A stretch of DNA of 5,304 nucleotides from Candidatus Altarchaeota archaeon (lineage in GTDB: Archaea > Altiarchaeota > Altiarchaeia > IMC4 > DAOVSA01). This document shows, piece by piece, positions 1 to 5,304 of the stretch. The stretch is from NCBI GenBank assembly GCA_030633635.1, contig DAOVSA010000051.1:1-5304 (forward strand). Reading direction: 5' to 3'. Under the pieces are notes generated by a model. The model had not been told where the DNA came from, made no database searches, and worked only from the letters and a program-made list of their open reading frames with translations. The first letter of the stretch is position 1, and each line of letters begins with the position of its first letter. The translations under genes were made by a program, and so were the position numbers.

Positions 1-15
1 ATTATACTTTACGAT

Positions 16-40
16 TTTAAAATTGCTCCGCAATTTTAAA
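16..40. repeat. Perfect inverted repeat, 11-bp stem with 3-nt loop
   Basis: TTTAAAATTGC (16-26) and GCAATTTTAAA (30-40) are exact reverse complements around the loop TCC (27-29). A T15-G41 wobble could extend the stem by one pair. Read on the minus strand, which is the transcript direction of the upstream PLD gene, the loop is GGA closed by C-G. That is a C(GNA)G triloop, a class known to form unusually stable DNA mini-hairpins. It lies about 80-105 nt beyond the PLD stop codon. The stem is AT-rich and no long U-run follows it, so it is not a classic intrinsic terminator. It could be an RNA 3'-end structure or part of a small repeated element. Confidence 0.75.
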
Positions 41-46
41 GCCACA

Positions 47-61
47 CGAATCTTCGATTCG
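47..61. repeat. Perfect inverted repeat, 6-bp stem with 3-nt loop
   Basis: CGAATC (47-52) and GATTCG (56-61) pair exactly around TTC (53-55). On the minus strand the loop reads GAA closed by C-G, the same C(GNA)G triloop type as the neighbouring hairpin at 16-40. The two hairpins are only 6 nt apart. Their pairing and shared loop type suggest one structured unit. Its function is unknown. Confidence 0.7.
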
Positions 62-71
62 GATGTTTTGA

Positions 72-83
72 ATTATGCATAAT
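72..83. repeat. 12-bp perfect palindrome ATTATGCATAAT
   Basis: ATTATGCATAAT equals its own reverse complement. It is the third dyad in 83 bases, after the hairpins at 16-40 and 47-61. Its right half, GCATAAT (77-83), also matches the inverted first bases of the window (ATTATAC, 1-7) at 6 of 7 positions, so it could mark one edge of a small element. A dimeric DNA-binding protein site is an alternative. Chance is possible because the sequence is AT-rich. Positions 84-121, between this and the PLD stop, are AT-rich with no further structure seen. Confidence 0.55.
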
Positions 84-121
84 CCCATATGATATAAAAT
101 ATAGATTAAACTGGTTTTTCC

Positions 122-2452
122 TCATGTCCGATAAATCCAGTATCCACTCCCTGGCTCCATCCGGGTAAATGTGTTCAGGAACCCAAGAGGGATAAAGGTA
201 TATGTGCCCCATCTATCGCCAGCTGCATCATAGTTCAAGACCACTATCGATTCATGACCTTCTGAAATGACATCCGAAATGTCTCTTGGCACCAGGTAGT
301 TATAACCAACAAGATTCCATCCAGAATGGAGGTCTATATCTGACGAAATCATAGGTGTGCCTGTGATTATTAAGGTCTGGTTCTCCTCTGAATAAAGCCA
401 GTATCCTCTTCCTACTACTATCTCAAAAAGAGTCGCGTTCTCCTGTGAATCCGAATCATAGGTATACCATTCGTCGGCCGTTGTATTGTATGCGGTAACT
501 CTTATCCCCCCTACCAGATCACCAACAACTGCCTCAATAGATGTATTTTCCGGTTCCAGGGGCGTACTTATCAAATTCCAACCCTCAAATAACTGAATCT
601 CTTCAGTTAGCATACTCCCCCAGTCATAGAAGAATACCTCCTTAAAATAATCTGCTACGGCTTGATTGGTCACGATGATGCCCAATTCTCTGTTAAGATG
701 TGTGCTATGAAAATTTATGTTGATGCTGGATATCAATACCTTATCATCTACAATCATACCTTTATTATGAATCTTGTCATATTGTGTTATGGTTGAGTTC
801 ACAAGCCTGGCTTCAAGATTCAAACCCTCTGATGACGAGATATTATTTACATAAGTAACAGTATCCTGGTTTTTGTTGATATCGTCTATATTGTACTCGG
901 TACTATCCAGTAAGATCTTTACCCGTGCTCCTCTCCTTGCCGCATCGATTGCTTCTTCCAGATAAACATTTGGAGCCTCGGCAGGTGTGCAATCTGATCT
1001 TGGTATCCCCCAGCACCTCCATGCGTAAAATTCATTCCAATACACCTCGCTGCCATTACCTGCTGATCTTAGCATTCCTATAATGGATTTAGTCAAAAGC
1101 ATGCTTGTATCGGGACTGAGAATCACTTCAATGGGCATATTACTGACCTTCATATTTTTTGATGTAAATGGATGTGTGTAATTTCCCGTATCTACTGTTC
1201 TGTTCGCTGTAAAATTTATCGGTGGTTCGCACCAATCTGCAAAAGTACAATACTCGGCTATATCCTTATGTACTATATCATAATCATCATTAAACACACC
1301 GATGAGATAATTGGCCAGATTTGAGTTGTTCCAGATGATAATATTCCACTCCCTGTTTCCCGCGCTTGGATCAACCGGAACACTGGGATATTTCCAGTTA
1401 CCTGATTGGATCAACACATCTTCTGTGTCTGCTATCGCATACTTTGCGTGCATACTCGCATATCTATTTCGTGTGCCTGATACATCATCAATCATCCATG
1501 CAACATTTCCTCCCGCTTCCTCAATCTGCTTTGCAATGTATTTATTGGTATCAGATACCCCGGCAAAATCGTTTGAATCCCCGTCCAATAGTATTTTAAC
1601 CAAAACACCACCGTTAGATGCGTTGACTAAATGATCCATTATATGGAGATTATTCCAATCATATAAGCTTATGTATAAACTGGAATCTGCAGAATCTATA
1701 AAGTTAATTACTTCCTGGTATGCAGTATCCGGGCTATTAAAGATGGTTATGTTGCCGGAGTGTATAAAATGCCTTGGATAATCAAATCTTGACCCGCCGA
1801 TATACCTTACATAATCCTCCATCCGGTTGTTATCCCAGTCAGCCGCTGAATCGGTGTCCTTGTATTGGCCCTCTATTGATTCATCTCTTTTTCTGTTTCT
1901 TACAAGAAAATAGTTGTTGGTGTAATATCTCTGGAACTGAACTGAATCAACTAAAAAAACAGGGTCTCCAACCCATCCCGGACCACTGTACGTGGAATTT
2001 CCATATACGAATGCATCAACCACCCAATCATCAGGATCAATGAGGAACACCTCATCGCCTCCATTAGCCAGACGTAGATTGCCTCCCATATCCGGAATAT
2101 TTATATCTGTATTTATCATTTCAAAATCAGGATGTTCTCCTGCCTGCTCTGTGAAGTTATCTCCCATTCTTGCCACGATTATACAATTCATTGAGGTGAT
2201 ATTGTGGCCATATGGGAAGGCAGAATTTGTTTCTATATCCGAGAGACGCCAGCCATCTAAACTAACATCGTTTCCAGTCGGGTTGCAAATTCTCACAAAC
2301 TCTTCCGGATCCTGGGGCAGGTATGTATCGTAGTGTACCTCTGTAATTATTATGTGATTGACAGCAGTAACAGTTATAGACGTGCCGGGAACAATTATCC
2401 CCAAGAGCAGACAGAAGGAAATACCCATCGATATTCTTGTATTTTTATCCAT
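122..2452 (-). CDS. Secreted lamin-tail / phospholipase D-like protein with C-terminal GWNL repeats
   Basis: The product is 776 aa. Residues 1-30 are a signal peptide: a basic start, then a hydrophobic core around 10-22. Residues about 31-165 resemble a lamin-tail domain (ITEVHYD, EEFVRICNPTG, SLDGWRLSD). Two PLD domains follow, at about 228-400 and 435-612. Each has an intact HxK(x)4D motif: H335/K337/D342 and H562/K564/D569. The family acts on phosphodiesters such as phospholipids or nucleic acids; the substrate here cannot be read from sequence. Residues about 621-776 hold two GWNL...GYW repeats. No C-terminal membrane anchor or sorting signal is seen, so the protein is probably released or bound through its repeats. 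There are sixteen N-X-S/T sequons and six cysteines after the signal peptide, which fits an extracellular location. The ATG at 2452 is chosen because it gives a full signal peptide; M9 is a possible alternative start. The gene lies downstream of tRNA-Thr on the same strand. The fold assignment is strong, the biological role unknown. Confidence 0.9.
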   Translation of the reverse strand: MDKNTRISMGISFCLLLGIIVPGTSITVTAVNHIIITEVHYDTYLPQDPEEFVRICNPTGNDVSLDGWRLSDIETNSAFPYGHNITSMNCIIVARMGDNFTEQAGEHPDFEMINTDINIPDMGGNLRLANGGDEVFLIDPDDWVVDAFVYGNSTYSGPGWVGDPVFLVDSVQFQRYYTNNYFLVRNRKRDESIEGQYKDTDSAADWDNNRMEDYVRYIGGSRFDYPRHFIHSGNITIFNSPDTAYQEVINFIDSADSSLYISLYDWNNLHIMDHLVNASNGGVLVKILLDGDSNDFAGVSDTNKYIAKQIEEAGGNVAWMIDDVSGTRNRYASMHAKYAIADTEDVLIQSGNWKYPSVPVDPSAGNREWNIIIWNNSNLANYLIGVFNDDYDIVHKDIAEYCTFADWCEPPINFTANRTVDTGNYTHPFTSKNMKVSNMPIEVILSPDTSMLLTKSIIGMLRSAGNGSEVYWNEFYAWRCWGIPRSDCTPAEAPNVYLEEAIDAARRGARVKILLDSTEYNIDDINKNQDTVTYVNNISSSEGLNLEARLVNSTITQYDKIHNKGMIVDDKVLISSININFHSTHLNRELGIIVTNQAVADYFKEVFFYDWGSMLTEEIQLFEGWNLISTPLEPENTSIEAVVGDLVGGIRVTAYNTTADEWYTYDSDSQENATLFEIVVGRGYWLYSEENQTLIITGTPMISSDIDLHSGWNLVGYNYLVPRDISDVISEGHESIVVLNYDAAGDRWGTYTFIPLGFLNTFTRMEPGSGYWIYRT

Positions 2453-2480
2453 ATTTCTATTTTTACTGGGGTATCTAAAC

Positions 2481-2490
2481 TTTTTTATAA
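2481..2490 (-). promoter_or_regulatory. Putative TATA box of the PLD gene
   Basis: On the minus strand this reads TTATAAAAAA. It is centred about 33 nt upstream of the PLD start codon, which would place transcription start a few bases before the ATG. No Shine-Dalgarno sequence lies between it and the ATG, as expected for a very short leader. Its first base is also the discriminator position of the upstream tRNA-Thr, so the promoter directly touches the tRNA gene. The assignment rests on sequence and spacing only. Confidence 0.5.
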
Positions 2491-2563
2491 GCCCCAGGTG
2501 GGATCTGAACCCACGCTCTCCGCCTTACCAAGGCGGCGCTTTACCGGGCTAAGCTACTGGGGC
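2490..2563 (-). tRNA. tRNA-Thr (anticodon GGT)
   Basis: The minus strand folds into a complete cloverleaf. The acceptor stem GCCCCAG/CTGGGGC has seven pairs without mismatch. The D stem is GCTT/AAGC with a 9-nt loop containing GG. The anticodon stem is CCGCC/GGCGG with loop TTGGTAA, giving anticodon GGT for ACC/ACU threonine codons. The variable loop has 5 nt. The T stem is GTGGG/CCCAC with loop TTCAGAT. The discriminator is T, a common base for archaeal tRNA-Thr. CCA is not encoded and must be added after transcription. There is no intron. The gene begins 15 nt after the prenyltransferase stop on the same strand. Only a weak T-rich TATA-like stretch is seen near 2593-2600, so co-transcription with that gene and processing by RNase P and RNase Z is possible. 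Confidence 0.96.
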
Positions 2564-2578
2564 AATTGTGGTTATACA

Positions 2579-3412
2579 TTAACAAACACCAACTAAAAAT
2601 GCAAACAACGTCAGTACAATACCAAAGACCATCGTTCTTTGACTGGTGGATGGCGGCATAGTGAGTGAAAATAGAAAGATTATATCCGCAATTGCTATGA
2701 TGAAGATATAGAAATCGTTTAATAAACTATAAAACCAGGGTACTACGCTTAATATAACTGCCGTCACTCCAAATAGAGCTGCTATCATCCTGGATTTTCC
2801 CGCACCAATCCTTATTGGTAATGTTTTGGCTTGAACTTTTTGATCTCCCTTGATATCCTCGATATCTTTTATTATTTCCCGGGAGACGGTCATTAAGAAC
2901 GCACATAGGAATAATACCTCGATCGTGGGTGTTATTTTCCCGACGGCAGCCGCTCCAAACAAAAAAACCGAACCCACTAAATAACCGATGATAAGATTTG
3001 ACACAAATAATAGCTTTTTTGAATATTTTGCATATATGATCAAGACGATTGTATTTAAAAATGCAATTGCCAGGCAAAGAGAATTTACATACCTGGATAA
3101 TGCAATTCCCATCGAGAATAGAACCAAAACAAGCATCATAGCATCGTTTATAGATATTTTCCCGGAAGCAAGTGGTCTTTCCGGTTTATTTATCGCATCA
3201 ATTTCCCGGTCAAAATAGTCGTTTAGAGTATTACCTGCCGCAGTTATTACGGATGCAGAAAACGCCGCGAGTATAATCTTTAAATTGTAAGAAAACTCTC
3301 CTGAAGTAAGTGTGGCACCTATCATCACCGCAAAAAACACGATAATGCAGTTTCTTATCCTTACCAACTTCAAAAATGTTGCCCCTCCGTCTTTGATATC
3401 TTCAATCTTCAT
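2579..3412 (-). CDS. UbiA-family prenyltransferase, probable digeranylgeranylglyceryl phosphate synthase
   Basis: This 277-aa polytopic membrane protein probably adds the second geranylgeranyl chain to geranylgeranylglyceryl phosphate (EC 2.5.1.42), an early step in archaeal ether-lipid synthesis. Both UbiA metal/diphosphate motifs are present. The first is NxxxDxxxD at N64/D68/D72, followed by NKPERPLASG (75-84). The second is SREIIKDIEDIKGD (177-190), followed by TLPIRIG (197-203), the form typical of this archaeal subfamily. Eight or nine hydrophobic helices are visible, the last ending at the C-terminus. The ATG at 3412 is chosen because MKIEDIKDGG leads straight into the family's first helix. 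Reading further upstream to 3616 would add 68 unrelated residues antisense to carB. It is divergent from carB and followed after 15 nt by tRNA-Thr. Other UbiA activities, such as a quinone or heme prenyltransferase, are less likely given the second motif. Confidence 0.9.
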   Translation of the reverse strand: MKIEDIKDGGATFLKLVRIRNCIIVFFAVMIGATLTSGEFSYNLKIILAAFSASVITAAGNTLNDYFDREIDAINKPERPLASGKISINDAMMLVLVLFSMGIALSRYVNSLCLAIAFLNTIVLIIYAKYSKKLLFVSNLIIGYLVGSVFLFGAAAVGKITPTIEVLFLCAFLMTVSREIIKDIEDIKGDQKVQAKTLPIRIGAGKSRMIAALFGVTAVILSVVPWFYSLLNDFYIFIIAIADIIFLFSLTMPPSTSQRTMVFGIVLTLFAFLVGVC

Positions 3413-3416
3413 CGTG

Positions 3417-3426
3417 TTATAAAATA
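3417..3426 (+). promoter_or_regulatory. Putative TATA box of carB2
   Basis: TTATAAAATA is centred about 28 nt upstream of the carB ATG at 3450, the spacing expected for a leaderless or nearly leaderless archaeal transcript. No Shine-Dalgarno sequence is seen before the ATG. The element sits 5-14 nt upstream of the divergent prenyltransferase start, so it overlaps that gene's probable transcription start. Confidence 0.55.
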
Positions 3427-3439
3427 AATCATGACAAAG

Positions 3440-3446
3440 ATATAAT
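3440..3446 (-). promoter_or_regulatory. Putative TATA box of the prenyltransferase gene
   Basis: The minus strand reads ATTATAT, centred about 31 nt upstream of the prenyltransferase ATG at 3412. This predicts a leader of only a few bases, and no ribosome binding site is visible. It lies just 4-10 nt upstream of the carB start codon, on top of the expected carB transcription start. The match to an archaeal TATA consensus is fair rather than perfect. Confidence 0.45.
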
Positions 3447-3449
3447 GAA

Positions 3450-5267
3450 ATGGATGTCGAGAATTTAAACACAAAAAATCTTAGAAAACTAAAGAAATCT
3501 GGATTTTCAGACAGGAAAATTGGAAATGAATATGAGATAAGAAAATTGCGCCGGGAAAAAGGTATACTCCCGACATTTAAGATGGTCGATACCTGTGCCG
3601 CTGAATTCGATGCCAAAACACCATATTATTATTCTACCTACGAGTCAGAGGATGAAATTGAAGTTTCTGATAAAAAGAAGGTTATAATCCTGGGTTCCGG
3701 ACCCATAAGGATTGGCCAGGGTATCGAATTTGATTACTGTACAGTGCATGCAGTTTTTGCCCTGAGAAATGAAGGAATTGAAACCATAATTATCAACAAT
3801 AATCCTGAAACCGTCTCTACAGACTTTGATATATCAGATAAACTTTATTTTGAGCCCTTAACCCTGGAAAATGTTTTAAATGTCATAGAAAAAGAGGATA
3901 AAAATTTACTCGGCGTAATGGTTCAGTTTGGTGGTCAGACTGCCATAAATCTGGCTGAATCACTAACAGAATACGGGGTTAAAATCCTGGGTACTTCTTT
4001 TGGGGATATAGATCGGGCGGAAGACAGGGATAAATTTGGAAAAGTTTTGGATAAGCTGGGCATGGCCTCTGCACGCTGGAGCACAGGTTATAGTTTTTAT
4101 GAGGTGAAAGATGTTGCAAGAGAGATTGGTTATCCTGTACTGGTTCGTCCGAGTTATGTTCTGGGTGGCAGGGCAATGGAGATAGTCCATGATGAAGTGG
4201 AGTTGGAGGAGTATATGAAAGAGGCTGTAAAAATTTCCCCGAAACATCCAATTCTCGTGGATAAATTCCTGCAGGGGGCAACGGAAATAGATGTGGATGT
4301 TGTATGTGATGGAGAAAATGTATTAATAGGTGCCATTATGGAGCACATAGAAGAGGCAGGTATCCATTCTGGAGATTCCGCATGTGTTATCCCCCCCCAG
4401 ACTATCGATTCCAAGATCATAAGCCAGGTCAGGGATCAGGCGAAGAAGCTGGCTCTGGAGTTAGGAGTTAAGGGTTTGCTTAATATACAGTATGCCGTAA
4501 AAGATGGCGTAATCTATACATTGGAGGCTAATCCCCGTGCGAGTAGAACTGTACCATTTGTCAGCAAGGCGGTGGGTGTGCCCCTGGCAAAATTGGCTGC
4601 AAAAGTTATGCTTGGCATGAAACTGTCAGAATTAACAACCAACCTAAATCCCATGGAAAATGTATCCCATGTTGCAGTAAAGGAGGTTGTATTCCCATTC
4701 ATCAAGCTTCCAGATGTTGATCCAACTCTTGGCCCAGAAATGAAATCCACCGGAGAAGTGATGGGAATTGACGAAGACTTTGCCATGGCATACTACAAAG
4801 CACAACTCGCGGCAGGCAACGAACTGCCACTGAAAGGAAATGTTTTCATCAGCGTGAAAGATGAGGATAAGGAACCGATATTGGATATATCAAGAAAATT
4901 TTTAGACCTTGGATTTGAGATAATCTCCACCAGGGGAACTTCTCAATACATGGAAGAAAATGGAATAGTAAACAGGAGAGTGGTAAAGATCAACCAGGGT
5001 TCACCAAATGTTTTAGATTTGATGAGGGAGAGGAAAATAAATCTGATCATTAATACCCCCCGCATCGGGAGAAATCCAAGGAAGGATGGATATATGATGC
5101 GCCGCGGTGCAGTGGAATTGGATATGCCCTACATAACTACCATTGCAGGTGCTATGGCTGCTGTGGATGCGATAAAGGAGGTAAGGGATAGGAAATTGAG
5201 AGTGAAATCATTGAATGAGTACTGGACAGAGTCCCGGAATAATTCACCCCCAGATGAGATGAAATGA
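3450..5267 (+). CDS. carB2: Carbamoyl-phosphate synthase large subunit, C-terminal half (split CarB)
   Basis: The 605-aa product corresponds to E. coli CarB from about residue 483 to the end. This half phosphorylates carbamate with ATP to give carbamoyl phosphate for arginine and pyrimidine synthesis. Residues 8-65 are the end of the oligomerisation domain (VDTCAAEF, YYYSTYE). A pre-ATP-grasp domain follows (GSGPIRIGQGIEFDY at 82-96). The ATP-grasp domain covers about 190-390, with VRPSYVLGGRAMEI, EHIEEAGIHSGDSAC and metal ligands E359/N361. The MGS-like allosteric domain covers about 460-590. By alignment from memory, S468, K474, T494, T497, K513 and N535 match E. coli effector-pocket residues, while T1017 is replaced by P537. 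The ATG at 3450 is chosen because homology begins within about ten residues and the prenyltransferase gene lies upstream. No N-terminal carboxyphosphate half is encoded here. Length and break point match natural split CarB, for example in Methanocaldococcus, so this is not judged a fragment. CarA and CarB1 must be elsewhere. Confidence 0.95.
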   Translation: MDVENLNTKNLRKLKKSGFSDRKIGNEYEIRKLRREKGILPTFKMVDTCAAEFDAKTPYYYSTYESEDEIEVSDKKKVIILGSGPIRIGQGIEFDYCTVHAVFALRNEGIETIIINNNPETVSTDFDISDKLYFEPLTLENVLNVIEKEDKNLLGVMVQFGGQTAINLAESLTEYGVKILGTSFGDIDRAEDRDKFGKVLDKLGMASARWSTGYSFYEVKDVAREIGYPVLVRPSYVLGGRAMEIVHDEVELEEYMKEAVKISPKHPILVDKFLQGATEIDVDVVCDGENVLIGAIMEHIEEAGIHSGDSACVIPPQTIDSKIISQVRDQAKKLALELGVKGLLNIQYAVKDGVIYTLEANPRASRTVPFVSKAVGVPLAKLAAKVMLGMKLSELTTNLNPMENVSHVAVKEVVFPFIKLPDVDPTLGPEMKSTGEVMGIDEDFAMAYYKAQLAAGNELPLKGNVFISVKDEDKEPILDISRKFLDLGFEIISTRGTSQYMEENGIVNRRVVKINQGSPNVLDLMRERKINLIINTPRIGRNPRKDGYMMRRGAVELDMPYITTIAGAMAAVDAIKEVRDRKLRVKSLNEYWTESRNNSPPDEMK

Positions 5268-5289
5268 GATTAGATCCACCAACGTAAAA

Positions 5290-5304
5290 ATGCCAACCGT
5301 AGAA
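5290..5304 (+). CDS. Possible start of a further gene, cut by window end
   Basis: An ATG at 5290 opens a frame reading MPTVE to the last base. It starts 22 nt after the carB stop on the same strand, a spacing suitable for a second gene of the same operon. No ribosome binding site is visible before it. Five codons are too few to recognise a product, and the frame could be spurious. Confidence 0.25.

Noticed and set aside
92..106. TATA-like sequence ATATAAAATATAG on the plus strand
   Set aside because: It would drive antisense transcription into the PLD gene 3' end with no plus-strand gene to serve; AT-rich background explains it.
2311..2318. CCTGGGGC resembling the tRNA-Thr 3' end, as a possible attachment-site duplicate
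   Set aside because: Only eight bases match, inside a coding region, and no integrase is present; chance is sufficient.
1311..2333. Several plus-strand open frames of 77-113 codons opposite the PLD gene
   Set aside because: They are shadows of a long, well-supported minus-strand gene, with no recognisable domains, overlapping one another in different frames.
2333..2596. Plus-strand open frames crossing the tRNA gene
   Set aside because: They run through the tRNA antisense strand and the PLD start; no domain is recognisable.
3413..3616. N-terminal extension of the prenyltransferase by 68 residues
   Set aside because: The added part is antisense to the conserved start of carB2, has no UbiA similarity, and the ATG at 3412 has a well-spaced TATA element and the family's usual N-terminus.
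3963..4786. Minus-strand open frames of 88-100 codons opposite carB2
   Set aside because: They lie antisense to highly conserved CarB sequence and have low-complexity, unrecognisable products.
3450..5267. carB2 as a pseudogene truncated at its N-terminus
   Set aside because: The frame is fully open, all domain motifs of the C-terminal half are intact, and the size fits known split CarB2 proteins.

Overview
The window looks like a chromosomal segment of an archaeon, most likely a euryarchaeote in the broad sense. Four things point there. The UbiA-family gene has the motif set of digeranylgeranylglyceryl phosphate synthase, an enzyme of archaeal ether-lipid synthesis. The carbamoyl-phosphate synthase large subunit is encoded as a separate C-terminal half, as in some methanogens. 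The tRNA-Thr gene encodes no CCA and has a U discriminator. No gene has a clear Shine-Dalgarno site, but each has an archaeal-type TATA element about 28 to 34 nt upstream of its start. Base composition is moderately AT-rich. A finer taxonomic placement is not supported.

Layout, left to right. Positions 1-121 are non-coding and hold two perfect triloop hairpins and a 12-bp palindrome. Positions 122-2452 (minus strand) encode a large secreted protein: signal peptide, lamin-tail-like domain, two complete HKD phospholipase-D domains and two C-terminal GWNL...GYW repeats. Positions 2490-2563 (minus) are a tRNA-Thr(GGT) gene. Positions 2579-3412 (minus) encode the membrane prenyltransferase. A 37-bp intergenic region carries two overlapping, oppositely oriented TATA elements. 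Positions 3450-5267 (plus) encode the C-terminal half of the carbamoyl-phosphate synthase large subunit. A possible start of another plus-strand gene lies at 5290, cut by the window edge.

How it fits together. The prenyltransferase, the tRNA and the PLD gene lie head to tail on the minus strand with short gaps (15 and 37 nt). They could form one read-through unit, although the PLD gene appears to have its own TATA box touching the tRNA 3' end. carB2 is transcribed divergently from the prenyltransferase and feeds arginine and pyrimidine synthesis; its N-terminal partner (CarB1) and the glutaminase (CarA) must lie elsewhere. The least ordinary parts are the secreted lamin-tail/PLD protein, the hairpin cluster after its stop codon and the compact divergent promoter pair. 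No CRISPR array, transposase or complete mobile element is visible.
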